A DNA stretch of 64,000 nucleotides, taken from contig NZ_PXYL01000007.1 in assembly GCF_003012705.1 (NCBI RefSeq), positions 186,001 through 250,000 on the forward strand, written 5' to 3'. Positions 29,295-38,829 of the stretch are shown in pieces; the stretch's first letter is position 1, and every line of letters starts with the position of its first letter. Under the pieces are notes generated by a model. That model did not search any database and was not told where the DNA came from. It worked only from the letters and a program-made list of their open reading frames with translations. Position numbers and translations under genes: made by a program. Source of the stretch: Pseudaminobacter soli (ex Li et al. 2025). GTDB taxonomy: Bacteria; Pseudomonadota; Alphaproteobacteria; Rhizobiales; Rhizobiaceae.

Positions 29295-30518
29295 TTAGCT
29301 GTCAGGCTCGGCGAGATCCTTCCTGAACGGGCTGTGCTCGTCGAGATACTCGCCGATCTGCTCGACCTCCTCGCGTTCGCGCTCGAGATAGCCCGCAACC
29401 GCGTTTCGCAAGCCCGCATGGACGATGTAGTGGGCCGAGCGGGTCGTGACGGGCCTGTAGCCGCGCGCCAGCTTGTGCTCGCCCTGCGCGCCTGCCTCCA
29501 CCACCCTCAGCTTGTTGGCGATCGCGAAATCGATCGCCTGATGATAGCAGACCTCGAAATGCAGATAGGGGTGATCCTCGATGCAGCCCCAGTTGCGGCC
29601 GAAGAGCGTGTCGGAGCCGATGAAATTGATGGCGCCCGCTATGTAGCGGCCATTGCGCCGTGCCATCACCAGCAGGATGTCGTCGCGCATACGTTCGCCG
29701 ATCAGCGAGAAGAACGTGCGGTTGAGGTAGGGGCGGCCCCATTTGCGGCTGCCCGTATCCATGTAGAAGGCGAAGAAATCGTCCCAGACGCGCTCCGTCA
29801 GGTCGCTGCCGGTCAGCCAGTCGATCTCGATGCCATGCGCCAGCGCCTCGCGACGTTCCTTCTTCAGCGCCTTGCGCTTCCGTGAGGCAAGCGTGGCGAG
29901 GAAGTCGTCGTAGCTGGAATAGTTCTCGTTGAAGAAATGGAACTGCTGATCGGTGCGGGTGAGGAAGCCAGCGGCTTCCAGCGCCGCCACGTCGTCCTCT
30001 GTAGCGAAGGTCACATGGGCCGACGATACGCCGATTTTGTCCGTCACCAGCTTGAGGCCTGAGGCCAGTGCGGCTCGCACGTTATCGGCGTCGGCAACGC
30101 GATGCGCCAGGAGCCGCGGGCCGGTGGCCGGCGTGAAAGGCACCGACGCCTGCAGCTTGGGATAGTACCGCCCGCCCGCGCGCTCGAAGGCATCGGCCCA
30201 GCCATGGTCGAAAACATATTCGCCCTGGCTGTGCGATTTCACATAGCAGGGCACCGCCCCGAGAAGACGGCCGCCCGGCGCTTCGAGCCGCAGGTGATGG
30301 CCCATCCAGCCGGACCGGCGAACGGCGCAACCAGACTCTTCGAGCGAACTAAGAAATTCGTATGATATGAATGGGTTGTATGGATTTCCGGACTCGTTTC
30401 GCGAGGTTCCGGTCAAGCTTTCCCATTCGGCGCGGGCGAAGCCGCCCATGCTGTCGACGACGCGGATGGCGAAGTCGCCATCCGCGTGGGGTTCAGTGCC
30501 GTCGCGCGTGCTGTCCAT
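29295..30518 (-). CDS. GNAT-fold protein of the DUF482/COG3146 family
   Basis: This 407-residue cytosolic protein belongs to the DUF482 family, often named as a peptidoglycan-related or GNAT acyltransferase on fold grounds. Conserved elements are NPFISYEFLSSLEESGC near residue 47, GEYVFDHGWADAFERAGGRYYPKL near residue 100, FNENYSSYDDFLATLASRKR near residue 194 and the C-terminal EAGAQGEHKLARGY. No substrate is established to my knowledge. It may be transcribed ahead of the GDPD gene or alone; no overlap is seen. Confidence 0.87.
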   Translation of the reverse strand: MDSTRDGTEPHADGDFAIRVVDSMGGFARAEWESLTGTSRNESGNPYNPFISYEFLSSLEESGCAVRRSGWMGHHLRLEAPGGRLLGAVPCYVKSHSQGEYVFDHGWADAFERAGGRYYPKLQASVPFTPATGPRLLAHRVADADNVRAALASGLKLVTDKIGVSSAHVTFATEDDVAALEAAGFLTRTDQQFHFFNENYSSYDDFLATLASRKRKALKKERREALAHGIEIDWLTGSDLTERVWDDFFAFYMDTGSRKWGRPYLNRTFFSLIGERMRDDILLVMARRNGRYIAGAINFIGSDTLFGRNWGCIEDHPYLHFEVCYHQAIDFAIANKLRVVEAGAQGEHKLARGYRPVTTRSAHYIVHAGLRNAVAGYLEREREEVEQIGEYLDEHSPFRKDLAEPDS

Positions 30519-30571
30519 GGGGTTTTAGATACGTAACCCGTATGGCGGTGCAAGAGGGCACTGCAAGACAA

Positions 30572-31297
30572 TCACGAACTTGCCACTTCCGGCTCAAAAC
30601 CTTCGAAGGTCATCTGGTCGGCGTGGGCGAAGGTCTGGGCCACCGCCGCCTGGTCCCGAACCGTCCAGGTGATCACCGGCATGTTCAGCCTTTCGCGCAC
30701 GAAGCCGACGAAGCGGTTCGGCAGATCGTAGACGCCGTAGGAAACGAAGGAGATGCCATTTGCAAGCATCGAGAAATGCGCCTCCAACTCGTGGTCCTTG
30801 GTGCCATAGGCGGTCAGGCCGGTCGGGATGTCGCCCGCATGAGCCGGGAACTGGCGGATTAGCCAGTGATCGAAAGACATGATCGCCGCTTCGCCGCGAT
30901 AGTTCCGCAACAAGGCGCAGACCTTCTCGACAAGGCCTTCATCCTTGCCCGGAATGCCCTTGAGCTCGATCACCAATGGCACCCGACCGGCAACACGGTC
31001 CAGCATTTCCTGCAGCGTCGGTGCATGGTCTGCCGTACCGCCGATGCGCAGGGCAGCCATTTCGGCCGCCGTGCGCTGCCAGATGAATCCTTCCGTGCCT
31101 GTCAGCCGCTTCAGGTCGTCGTCATGGAAGACGACCGGAATGCCATCGGAAGACAGGTGCACATCGCACTCGATCGCGTAGCCCCTGGCTATGGCGCGAT
31201 CGAAAGCCGACAGCGTGTTTTCCCACACTGCGTTGTTGAGATCGTGGTAGCCACGATGCGCGATCGGCCGTGCCGTCAGCCAGGAGAGTTCGCTCAT
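30572..31297 (-). CDS. Glycerophosphodiester phosphodiesterase
   Basis: This enzyme releases glycerol-3-phosphate from glycerophosphodiesters. The 241-residue protein is a TIM-barrel GDPD with AHRGYHD near residue 13, ENTLSAFDRAIARG near residue 26, the E-x-D metal pair in ECDVHLSSDG near residue 43 and VFHDDDLKRLTG near residue 55. It has no signal peptide, so it is probably cytosolic. It lies 11 nt downstream of the RidA gene and is probably co-transcribed with it. Confidence 0.93.
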   Translation of the reverse strand: MSELSWLTARPIAHRGYHDLNNAVWENTLSAFDRAIARGYAIECDVHLSSDGIPVVFHDDDLKRLTGTEGFIWQRTAAEMAALRIGGTADHAPTLQEMLDRVAGRVPLVIELKGIPGKDEGLVEKVCALLRNYRGEAAIMSFDHWLIRQFPAHAGDIPTGLTAYGTKDHELEAHFSMLANGISFVSYGVYDLPNRFVGFVRERLNMPVITWTVRDQAAVAQTFAHADQMTFEGFEPEVASS

Positions 31298-31308
31298 GAT
31301 CGGGTCTT

Positions 31309-31773
31309 TCAGGCGACTTCGACGATGGCTTCGATCTCAACCGCGGCATTGAGCGGCAGAACCGCCACGCCAACCGCCGAGCGGGCATGCTTGCCGGCAT
31401 CGCCAAGCGCGGCGACGAGGAAATCGGAAGCGCCGTTGGCCACCAGATGCTGCTCGGTGAAATCGGGCGAGGAGGCGACGAAGACCGTGATCTTGACCAG
31501 GCGCTTGATCTTCTCGAGATCGCCGAGCGCGGCCTTCACCTGGGCCAGAATGTTGATGGCGCAGTATTTGGCGGCTTCCTGGCCGGCGGCGGTGTCGAGA
31601 TCGCGGCCGAGCAGACCGGAGGCGACGAGCTTGCCGTCCTTCAGCGGCAACTGGCCCGCCGTGAAAACGTGCTTGCCGCTCTGCATATAGGGCACGTAGT
31701 TGGCGGCCGGTGCCGCAGCCACAGGCAGGGTGACGCCCAGCTTGCTGAGCCGGTTTTCGATTGTTTCGCTCAT
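31309..31773 (-). CDS. RidA/YjgF-family protein
   Basis: RidA proteins hydrolyse reactive enamine/imine intermediates, such as 2-aminoacrylate, to ketoacids. The 154-residue protein is of the slightly longer YjgF-like subgroup, with a short N-terminal extension, FTAGQLPLKDGKL near residue 36 and AVGVAVLPLNAAVEIEAI near the end. The key arginine expected before the final strand is not clearly visible (SAVGVAVLPL context), so activity should not be assumed. It diverges from eipB. Confidence 0.9.
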   Translation of the reverse strand: MSETIENRLSKLGVTLPVAAAPAANYVPYMQSGKHVFTAGQLPLKDGKLVASGLLGRDLDTAAGQEAAKYCAINILAQVKAALGDLEKIKRLVKITVFVASSPDFTEQHLVANGASDFLVAALGDAGKHARSAVGVAVLPLNAAVEIEAIVEVA

Positions 31774-31908
31774 CGTCTTTCCTTATGTTTCGACATGGAA
31801 GTCGGTTGCCGCGCGCAAACTGCTATTTTTGCCTCGCTTCCGCCACGACTTTTTTCGAATGTGGACTTCATTTCTGCGGTCGAGTGGCCGCGACACCGGA
31901 GTGTCTTC

Positions 31909-32736
31909 ATGCGCGCAGTGCGCCTTGCCTTGCTTGCTCTTCTCTCGACATCCGCCATCGGTACCGTCCCGGCCTTTGCCGTGACCCCGCTTGCTCCGCA
32001 TCGCGCCGTCTATGACCTCGTCCTGGACAAGGCTACGGATCGCTCCGGCATCACTGGGCTCACCGGCCGCATGGTCTATGAGTTCAACGGCTCGCCTTGC
32101 GATGGCTATACGGTGAACTTCCGCTTCGTCACCCAGATCAATACGGGCGACAACACGCGCCTTACCGACCAACAGACGACCACCTACGAGGACGCTGAGG
32201 GCAAGACCTTCAGCTTCGTGACCAAATCCTTCGTGGACCAGAACCTTGAGCGCGAGGTGAAGGGTACGGCGACACGCGAGAAGGCGGGGCTGAACGTCAG
32301 CATCGACAAGCCGGAAAAGAACCGTCTCGAACTCGGTCGCACCCAGTTTCCGACTCAGCACCTCGAGGAACTGATCCGCAAGGCCAACAGCGGCGAGACC
32401 TTCTACGAGACCAATCTCTTCGACGGCTCGGAAGACGCCGACAAGGTCATGACCACCACCGTCATCGTCGGCAAGCAGACGGAATCGTCGAAGACCGATC
32501 CCGAGCTGCCGGCGCTCAAGGGCCTGGCCAAAGAAAAGTACTGGCCGGTCAACATCGCCTATTTCGACGAGACCTCGAAAAATGGCGAGGAGATTCCCGA
32601 ATATCGTATCAGCTTCAAGCTTCACGAAAACGGCCTGACCCGCGACCTGGTCATGGATTACGGCGACTTCTCGATGACCGGCAAGCTGGTCAACCTGAAG
32701 CTGTTCGACCAGCCGCAGCAGAAATGCAATAAATAG
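31909..32736 (+). CDS. eipB: Cell envelope integrity protein EipB (DUF1849)
   Basis: EipB is a conserved periplasmic beta-spiral protein that supports envelope integrity in Brucella. The 275-residue protein has a signal peptide ending ...VPAFA near residue 24. The DUF1849 start is LAPHRAVYDLVLD, and YEFNGSPCDGYTVNFRF near residue 55 follows. A second cysteine lies in the final QQKCNK, so the expected long-range disulfide is possible. I chose ATG 31909 because it directly precedes the signal peptide; the frame is open further upstream into the divergent ridA. Confidence 0.9.
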   Translation: MRAVRLALLALLSTSAIGTVPAFAVTPLAPHRAVYDLVLDKATDRSGITGLTGRMVYEFNGSPCDGYTVNFRFVTQINTGDNTRLTDQQTTTYEDAEGKTFSFVTKSFVDQNLEREVKGTATREKAGLNVSIDKPEKNRLELGRTQFPTQHLEELIRKANSGETFYETNLFDGSEDADKVMTTTVIVGKQTESSKTDPELPALKGLAKEKYWPVNIAYFDETSKNGEEIPEYRISFKLHENGLTRDLVMDYGDFSMTGKLVNLKLFDQPQQKCNK

Positions 32737-32743
32737 GCCGCGC

Positions 32744-33028
32744 TTGGCGGTTTATGTCGATGAAGCCATCTGGCTTTGGCAGGGGCGACTCTGGTGCCAC
32801 TTGATGGCTGACGATCTGGCTGAGCTGCATCGCTTCGCCGTGCAACTCGGCTTGCATCTTTCTTCCTATCAGGGTCCGCCCAAGACCACCGCACCCCACT
32901 ATGACATCACCGGCTTCGAGCGTGACCGTGCCCTGCGGCTCGGCGCGATTGCTTGCAGTCGCGATGAAATCGTCGCAGTGTTCCGACGCGTTCGGGTTCG
33001 AATGGGCAAGGAGAGGGTGGCTGCATGA
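32744..33028 (+). CDS. DUF4031 domain protein
   Basis: This 94-residue soluble protein fits the short DUF4031 family: AVYVDEAIWLWQGRLWCHLM at the start, an APHYDIT segment near residue 50 and RALRLGAIACSRDEIV after it. It starts at TTG 32744, 7 nt after eipB, and overlaps the LysE-type gene by 4 nt. Function is unknown. Confidence 0.85.
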   Translation: MAVYVDEAIWLWQGRLWCHLMADDLAELHRFAVQLGLHLSSYQGPPKTTAPHYDITGFERDRALRLGAIACSRDEIVAVFRRVRVRMGKERVAA

Positions 33029-33639
33029 CCTTGTTTGCGCTTCTGGCCTATGCGGGTGCCGTGTTTGCCGCGGCAGCAAGCCCGGGTCCGTCGATGCTGG
33101 CCGTCATCACGACTGGCGTTTCGCGCGGTGCAGCTCCGGCCATCGCGCTCGGGATCGGCATCGGCCTCGGCGATCTCGTGCTCGTCGGCTTGGCGCTGAT
33201 GGGGCTGGCGGCCGTCGCCCACACGGTCGAGTGGATATTCCTGATCCTGAAATATGCCGGCGCTGCTTATTTGATCTGGCTCGGCATCAAGATGTGGCGC
33301 AGCTCGCCGCAGCCGATGGGCGGCGCTGATGAGCGGCCGCGGTCGAAGGCTGGGCGTTCGGTCGCTCTCGGAGCGGCCGTCGGCCTCGGCAACCCCAAAG
33401 CCATCCTGTTCCACGCGTCCATCATGCCGCTGATTCTCGATGTGAAGGCGCTGACGCTGCTGGACGGCGTCGTCGTGCTTGGTGTGGTGTTCTGCATCAA
33501 TGTCGGCATCATGACGTTCTATTCGCTGGCGGCCGGCCGCAGCGCCCGATGGTTCAATACATCAGGCCGCATGCGCTGGATGAACCGTGTCGCCGGCAGC
33601 GCCATGATCGGCACCGGAGCGCTTATCGCCAGCCGCTGA
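33025..33639 (+). CDS. LysE/RhtB-family amino acid exporter
   Basis: This 204-residue inner-membrane protein has about six hydrophobic segments and the family hallmark SPGPSMLAVITTGVSRG near residue 18. Other markers are KYAGAAYLIWLGIKMWRS near residue 75 and AVGLGNPKAILFHASIMPL near residue 117. LysE/RhtB members export basic or neutral amino acids or homoserine lactones; the substrate is unknown here. It overlaps DUF4031 by 4 nt and probably forms a unit with eipB and DUF4031. Confidence 0.92.
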   Translation: MTLFALLAYAGAVFAAAASPGPSMLAVITTGVSRGAAPAIALGIGIGLGDLVLVGLALMGLAAVAHTVEWIFLILKYAGAAYLIWLGIKMWRSSPQPMGGADERPRSKAGRSVALGAAVGLGNPKAILFHASIMPLILDVKALTLLDGVVVLGVVFCINVGIMTFYSLAAGRSARWFNTSGRMRWMNRVAGSAMIGTGALIASR

Positions 33640-33672
33640 GCGAGGCGATAAGAGAGCTGGCCGACGCCCCGC

Positions 33673-33701
33673 TTGCTTTTCCGTCGTTCTGCCTCTATAT
33701 G
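33673..33701 (+). promoter_or_regulatory. Probable sigma-70 promoter of rpsB-tsf
   Basis: TTGCTT (33673-33678) and TATATG (33696-33701) are separated by 17 nt in an otherwise GC-rich gap. This would give an rpsB leader of about 125 nt. No gene occupies 33640-33832. Confidence 0.5.
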
Positions 33702-33832
33702 CGCCCGCATTCCACACACGGACTTTGGTATCTGCCCGGGAGAAATCCGGCTGACACCTCCGGTGACAGGGAAGAGATAGCATCTCGACCATGTCGGAAC
33801 GTCCGTGGAGGCTAACCGGAAAGGAACTAGGA

Positions 33833-34606
33833 ATGGCACTGCCTGATTTCAGCATGCGCCAGCTTTTGGAAGCTGGTGTTCACTTCGGCCACCAGACTCA
33901 CCGCTGGAACCCGAAGATGGCTCCGTACATCTACGGAGCTCGCAACAACATCCACATCATCGACCTGTCGCAGACGGTTCCGCTGCTCGCCCAGGCGCTC
34001 AAGCAGGTGTCCGACACCGTTGCCAAGGGCGGCCGCGTGCTCTTCGTCGGCACCAAGCGCCAGGCTTCGGACATCGTTGCTGACGCTGCCCAGCGCTCGG
34101 CTCAGTACTACGTCAACTCGCGTTGGCTCGGCGGCATGCTGACCAACTGGAAGACGATCTCCAACTCGATCCAGCGCCTGCGCAAGCTCGACGAGCTGCT
34201 GGCTGGCGAAGCCCTCGGCTTCACCAAGAAGGAGCGTCTGAACCTCGAGCGCGAGCGCGAAAAGCTGGACAAGGCCCTCGGCGGTATCAAGGACATGGGC
34301 TCGACCCCGGACCTGATGTTCGTCATCGACACCAACAAGGAAGCGATCGCCATCCTCGAGGCCAAGCGTCTCGGCATCCCGGTCGTCGCCATCATCGATT
34401 CGAACTGCGACCCGGACAAGATCGACTTCCCGATCCCGGGCAATGACGACGCCGCCCGCGCCATCTCGCTCTACTGCGACCTGATCGCCCGCGCCGCCAT
34501 TGACGGTATTGCCCGCCAGCAGGGCGCTCTCGGCGTCGACATCGGCGCTTCGGCTGAGGCTCCGTCGGAGCCGGCGCTCGATGAGGGCACTGCGCCCGAG
34601 GCGTAA
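33833..34606 (+). CDS. rpsB: Small ribosomal subunit protein uS2
   Basis: S2 joins the 30S subunit late and helps bind S1. The 257-residue protein starts [20 protein letters not shown], the standard N-terminus, and contains [24 protein letters not shown] and [20 protein letters not shown] 33833 follows a strong AAAGGAA site; an upstream ATG at 33791 is not needed. An acidic tail ([16 protein letters not shown]) extends the C-terminus. It is followed by tsf, as in most bacteria, after a hairpin. Confidence 0.98.
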   Translation: MALPDFSMRQLLEAGVHFGHQTHRWNPKMAPYIYGARNNIHIIDLSQTVPLLAQALKQVSDTVAKGGRVLFVGTKRQASDIVADAAQRSAQYYVNSRWLGGMLTNWKTISNSIQRLRKLDELLAGEALGFTKKERLNLEREREKLDKALGGIKDMGSTPDLMFVIDTNKEAIAILEAKRLGIPVVAIIDSNCDPDKIDFPIPGNDDAARAISLYCDLIARAAIDGIARQQGALGVDIGASAEAPSEPALDEGTAPEA

Positions 34607-34613
34607 TGGCGTA

Positions 34614-34638
34614 GAAGGCCGCTCGACGGCCTTCATTT
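34614..34638 (+). terminator. Hairpin between rpsB and tsf (attenuator or weak terminator)
   Basis: A perfect 8-bp stem (34614-34621 with 34627-34634) and a CTCGA loop are followed by ATTTCT, a weak T tract. It starts 8 nt after the rpsB stop and could lower read-through into tsf. Confidence 0.5.
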
Positions 34639-34732
34639 CTCTGAAATAGGACGCGGTCTGTCGCGTCGGCGTCAGGCGCATCATCGATAGTTCGGTGGTG
34701 CGCTCACGCATTTAGAACCAAGAGGCAAGAGA

Positions 34733-35656
34733 ATGAGCATTTCAGCAGCACAGGTCAAAGAACTCCGCGAAGTGACCGGCGCGGGCATGATGGATTGTAA
34801 GGCGGCGCTCGCCGAGACCAACGGCGACATGGAAGCCGCCATCGACTGGCTGCGTGCCAAGGGCATTGCCAAGGCCGACAAGAAGGCCGGCCGCACCGCT
34901 GCCGAAGGCCTGATCGGCGTTGCCGGCGATGCGAATTCGGCCGTCGTCGTCGAGGTGAACTCCGAGACCGACTTCGTTGCCCGCAACGATGCCTTCCAGG
35001 ATATCGTGCGCAACGTTGCTGCCGTCGCACTTGCCGGCAATGGCGAGTCCGACGCTGTTGCCGCTGCTGCCTATCCCGGCTCGGAAAAGTCCGTCACTGA
35101 CACCATCAAGGACGCGGTCGGCACCATCGGCGAGAACATGGGCTTCCGTCGTTCGGCCAAGCTGTCGGTTTCGGCTGGCGCGGTTGCCACCTATGTGCAC
35201 AACGCAGTTGCCGATAGCCTCGGCAAGCTCGGTGTGCTCGTTGCCATCGAGACGACCGGCAACGCCGATGCTGCTCGCGCCTTCGCTCGCCAGGTTGCAA
35301 TGCACGTTGCCGCCACCAGCCCGCTGGCCCTGACCGCCGAGGAAGTCGACCCGACCGTCGTCGCTCGCGAAAAGGCGATCTTCGTCGAACAGGCCCGCGA
35401 ATCGGGCAAGCCGGACGCCGTCATCGAGAAGATGGTCGAAGGCCGCCTGCGCAAGTTCTTCGAAGAATCCGTGCTCCTGAAGCAGGCCTTCGTGATCAAT
35501 CCGGACCTGACGGTCGAGGCAGCCCTCAAGGCCGCCGAGAAGGAAATCGGCGCTCCGGCCAAGATCACCGGCTTCGTCCGCTTCGCTCTGGGTGAAGGCA
35601 TCCAGAAGGAAGAAAGCGACTTCGCTGCTGAAGTTGCAGCAGCTGTGAAGAAGTAA
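34733..35656 (+). CDS. tsf: Elongation factor Ts
   Basis: EF-Ts recycles EF-Tu by nucleotide exchange. The 307-residue protein begins with the UBA-like domain and the signature [19 protein letters not shown]. Next comes the core [13 protein letters not shown] near residue 76, then the N and C subdomains. It ends near [20 protein letters not shown]. It lies 126 nt downstream of rpsB and precedes pyrH after 162 nt. Confidence 0.98.
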   Translation: MSISAAQVKELREVTGAGMMDCKAALAETNGDMEAAIDWLRAKGIAKADKKAGRTAAEGLIGVAGDANSAVVVEVNSETDFVARNDAFQDIVRNVAAVALAGNGESDAVAAAAYPGSEKSVTDTIKDAVGTIGENMGFRRSAKLSVSAGAVATYVHNAVADSLGKLGVLVAIETTGNADAARAFARQVAMHVAATSPLALTAEEVDPTVVAREKAIFVEQARESGKPDAVIEKMVEGRLRKFFEESVLLKQAFVINPDLTVEAALKAAEKEIGAPAKITGFVRFALGEGIQKEESDFAAEVAAAVKK

Positions 35657-35689
35657 TAGCGCAACACGCGCTTCATGACGCATCATCGG

Positions 35690-35715
35690 GGGCATCGCGT
35701 GACAACGCGGTGCCC
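35690..35715 (+). other. Stable hairpin in the tsf-pyrH gap
   Basis: A 10-bp stem with one T-G pair (35690-35699 with 35706-35715) and a 6-nt loop stands about 100 nt before pyrH. It has no T tract, so it is more likely an mRNA processing or stability element than a terminator. Confidence 0.4.
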
Positions 35716-35818
35716 TTCGTGTATGCGCAAAACCGCGCACCGGGGATGGATTACCCGCAGGCGGACATTCGCCATCATTCAAGGTGCGTAGACAAAAACA
35801 GATCCAAAAGAGGACGAG

Positions 35819-36541
35819 ATGACGGCCAAACCCCTATACCGACGTGTGTTGTTGAAGGCGTCGGGCGAGGCGCTGATGGGTGATCAGCATTTTGGCATCG
35901 ACGTCTCAGTCGTCGATCGCATCGCATCCGACATCGCCGAGGCGAGGGCGCTTGGCGTCGAGGTGGGCGTGGTCATCGGTGGCGGCAATATCTTCCGCGG
36001 CGTGGCTGTCGCCTCCAAGGGTGGTGATCGCGTCACCGGCGACCACATGGGCATGCTGGCGACCGTCATCAACTCGCTGGCGCTGCGCACCTCGCTGGTC
36101 AAGCAGGGCGTCGATGCCGTGGTGCTGTCGGCTATCGCCATGCCGGAACTCTGCGAGAGCTTCTCCCAGCGCCAGGCAACCGCCTACATGAACGAAGGCA
36201 AGGTGGTGATCTTTGCCGGCGGCACCGGCAATCCGTTCTTCACCACCGATTCGGCAGCCGCGCTCCGCGCCGCCGAAATCGGCGCCGATGCGCTGTTCAA
36301 GGGCACCCAGGTGGATGGCGTTTACTCGGCCGACCCCAAGAAAGACCCCACGGCGACGCGCTACGAGCGCATTACCCATGCCGAGGTCATCGCCAAGGGC
36401 CTTTCGATCATGGATACCGCAGCGATTGCGCTTGCGCGTGAAAACAACATTCCGATAATCGTCTATTCGATACATGAAAAAGGCGGTTTCGGCGAAATAC
36501 TCAGGGGCGGCGGCCACTGCACGGTCGTCTCCGACGCATGA
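35819..36541 (+). CDS. pyrH: UMP kinase
   Basis: PyrH phosphorylates UMP to UDP as a hexamer of the amino acid kinase fold. The 240-residue protein has KASGEALMGDQHFGID near residue 13, IGGGNIFRG near residue 54, GDHMGMLATVINSLAL near residue 73 and GGTGNPFFTTDSAAALRA near residue 136. It heads the frr-uppS-cdsA run. The product feeds CTP synthase (pyrG at 62.1 kb). Confidence 0.98.
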   Translation: MTAKPLYRRVLLKASGEALMGDQHFGIDVSVVDRIASDIAEARALGVEVGVVIGGGNIFRGVAVASKGGDRVTGDHMGMLATVINSLALRTSLVKQGVDAVVLSAIAMPELCESFSQRQATAYMNEGKVVIFAGGTGNPFFTTDSAAALRAAEIGADALFKGTQVDGVYSADPKKDPTATRYERITHAEVIAKGLSIMDTAAIALARENNIPIIVYSIHEKGGFGEILRGGGHCTVVSDA

Positions 36542-36587
36542 ACCGCAAAGACTGGCGTGAAGATCTGAAGGTCAAGGAGAAGAAGAA

Positions 36588-37148
36588 ATGAGCAACGGCG
36601 CAGATTTCAACGACATTCAGCGGCGCATGGAAGGTGCGGTCAACGCCTTCAAGCACGATCTGGCTTCGCTGAGGACCGGCCGTGCGTCCAGTAACCTTCT
36701 CGATCCCATCCATGTCCAGGCCTATGGCTCGGCCATGCCGATCGCACAGGTGGCGACGATCTCGGTCCCGGAACCGCGCATGATCTCCGTCAGCGTATGG
36801 GACAAGTCGATGGTCGGCGCCGTCGATCGCGCGATTCGCGAGTCCAATCTGGGCTTCAACCCGATCGTGGATGGCACCACGCTGCGCATTCCGCTGCCCG
36901 AGCTCAACGAGCAGCGCCGCAAGGAACTGGTCAAGATCGCCCACACCTATGCGGAGAACGCGCGCGTGGCCGCGCGTCACGTTCGCCGTGACGGCATGGA
37001 TCATTTGAAGAAGGCTCAGAAGGACGGTGACATCAGCGAAGACGATTCGCGCATCCAGTCCGAGAAGGTCCAAAAACTCACCGACGAAACCATCAGCACG
37101 ATCGACAGCCTGCTTAGCGGAAAAGAAGCCGAGATCATGCAGGTTTGA
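36588..37148 (+). CDS. frr: Ribosome recycling factor
   Basis: RRF splits post-termination ribosomes with EF-G. The 186-residue protein has the expected length and motifs: a starting helix with [34 protein letters not shown] near residue 27, the hinge-flanking [17 protein letters not shown] near residue 70 and a C-terminal [15 protein letters not shown] 36588 follows AAGGAGAAG. It lies 46 nt after pyrH and 32 nt before uppS. Confidence 0.98.
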   Translation: MSNGADFNDIQRRMEGAVNAFKHDLASLRTGRASSNLLDPIHVQAYGSAMPIAQVATISVPEPRMISVSVWDKSMVGAVDRAIRESNLGFNPIVDGTTLRIPLPELNEQRRKELVKIAHTYAENARVAARHVRRDGMDHLKKAQKDGDISEDDSRIQSEKVQKLTDETISTIDSLLSGKEAEIMQV

Positions 37149-37180
37149 GGTTGCCTGGTCGGCGACCCGAAAGCGAGATC

Positions 37181-37900
37181 ATGACAATCCCCGCGCATGT
37201 CGCGATCATCATGGATGGGAATGGCCGTTGGGCGAAAGCCCGCGGCCTGCCGCGCTTGGCTGGCCACAAGGCCGGGGTCGAGGCCCTTCGCAAGACCGTG
37301 CGTGCCGCCGCAGCCCAGGGCATTCGCTGGCTCACGGTCTATGCGTTCTCATCCGAGAACTGGTCGCGGCCGAAGTCCGAGGTCAGCGATCTCATGGGGC
37401 TTCTAAAGCTCTTCATCCGGCGTGACCTTGCCGAACTGCACCAGCACGGCGTGCGCGTGCGGATCGTCGGTGATCGCGTCGGCCTGAAGCCGGACATCGC
37501 GGCCTTGCTGGACGAGGCGGAAGCGCTGACGGCCGGCAATGACGCCATCAATCTCGTCATCGCTTTCAATTATGGCAGCCGCGACGAGATCGTTCGTGCC
37601 GTGCGAAAGATCGCCGAGCAGGCTGCGGCGGGCCAGATCGTTCCGAGCGAGATAAGCGCCGAAACCTTCGCTGCCGCGCTGGATACCGCCGACATTCCCG
37701 ACCCGGATCTCGTCATACGCACCAGCGGCGAGATGCGGCTGTCGAACTTCCTGCTCTGGCAGGCAGCCTATAGCGAGTTCATCTTCATGCCTTGCTACTG
37801 GCCCGATTTCACCAGCGAGCATCTGGCCGAAGCGCTCGAGCAGTTTGCCGCGCGTGAACGCCGCTTCGGTGGTCTGGCCGCGCGAGGCGTCGCGTCTTGA
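37181..37900 (+). CDS. uppS: (2Z,6E)-type undecaprenyl diphosphate synthase (isoprenyl transferase)
   Basis: UppS builds undecaprenyl diphosphate, the lipid carrier for peptidoglycan and O-antigen, from farnesyl and isopentenyl diphosphates. The 239-residue protein has [20 protein letters not shown] near residue 9, [11 protein letters not shown] near residue 60, [15 protein letters not shown] near residue 123 and [15 protein letters not shown] near residue 180. ATG 37181 is the normal start; TTG 37145 would add 12 unlikely residues. The cdsA start overlaps its stop. Confidence 0.97.
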   Translation: MTIPAHVAIIMDGNGRWAKARGLPRLAGHKAGVEALRKTVRAAAAQGIRWLTVYAFSSENWSRPKSEVSDLMGLLKLFIRRDLAELHQHGVRVRIVGDRVGLKPDIAALLDEAEALTAGNDAINLVIAFNYGSRDEIVRAVRKIAEQAAAGQIVPSEISAETFAAALDTADIPDPDLVIRTSGEMRLSNFLLWQAAYSEFIFMPCYWPDFTSEHLAEALEQFAARERRFGGLAARGVAS

Positions 37901-38721
37901 GTGGCCTGAGCAATCTGCAGCAACGGGTGATATCGGCGATCGTCCTGGCGGTGATCGTCCTCGGACTGACATGGCTCGGCGGGCTCTATTTCCGCCTGCT
38001 TTCAGCCGCCATCGCGCTCGCCATGTTCTACGAGTGGAGCGCCATGTCGCGGAGCGCGGCCAACGCCCCCTATCAATGGATTTCGGCCGGACTGCTTGTT
38101 CTGGTTCTGCTGTTGCTGGTCGTTGGATTTCCGGCAGCGACTGTCTTGTTGGCTCTCGCGGCTGCCGTCGTGGTTTCTGCGGGGCTTGCGGTGATCGGCA
38201 AGCAAGGTAGCTGGAATACGGTGGGCCTCGCCTATGCGGGCCTGTCGGGCATCTCGCTTGCGCTGCTGCGCGGCGCGGACCAGTCTGGTCTGGTCGCGAT
38301 CCTCTTCCTGTTCGCCGTCGTCTGGGCGACGGACATCCTCGCCTATTTCGTCGGCCGCGCTGTCGGCGGCCCGAAACTTGCACCCGCGATCTCGCCCGGA
38401 AAGACCTGGAGTGGCGCAATCGGCGGTACAATCGGTGGTCTCATCGCCGCACTGGCGGTTGCAGTTCTGGCCGGGAGCCCCCACCTGGGGCTCATGGTTC
38501 CGGTGGTGCTGTTCTTGTCCATCGTCTCCCAGATCGGCGACCTGTTCGAATCCTGGGTCAAGCGCCGGCATGGCGTGAAGGACTCCAGCCACTTGATTCC
38601 AGGTCACGGTGGCGTCATGGATCGGGTCGACGGGCTTGTCGTTGCGGCCCTGGCACTATACGTCATCGGTACGGCTTTCGGCGGCGCCGAAAATCCGGCG
38701 GGCGGTCTGTTTCCGCTCTAG
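37897..38721 (+). CDS. cdsA: Phosphatidate cytidylyltransferase
   Basis: CdsA makes CDP-diacylglycerol from phosphatidic acid and CTP in the inner membrane. The 274-residue protein has several hydrophobic segments and the C-terminal family signature [21 protein letters not shown] near residue 208, followed by [15 protein letters not shown] 37897 overlaps the uppS stop (TTGA), so the two are coupled. dxr, which often follows cdsA, is absent; rseP comes next after 108 nt. Confidence 0.95.
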   Translation: MSGLSNLQQRVISAIVLAVIVLGLTWLGGLYFRLLSAAIALAMFYEWSAMSRSAANAPYQWISAGLLVLVLLLLVVGFPAATVLLALAAAVVVSAGLAVIGKQGSWNTVGLAYAGLSGISLALLRGADQSGLVAILFLFAVVWATDILAYFVGRAVGGPKLAPAISPGKTWSGAIGGTIGGLIAALAVAVLAGSPHLGLMVPVVLFLSIVSQIGDLFESWVKRRHGVKDSSHLIPGHGGVMDRVDGLVVAALALYVIGTAFGGAENPAGGLFPL

Positions 38722-38829
38722 TCAGAATGCGCCATGCACGCTGAAGTAGACGTTGCGCCTTGGATTCGCCCGTTTTGGCGTCACACTGCCGGCGCGAGGG
38801 CCTTGCGAGATCGATAATCATTTGGGGAC

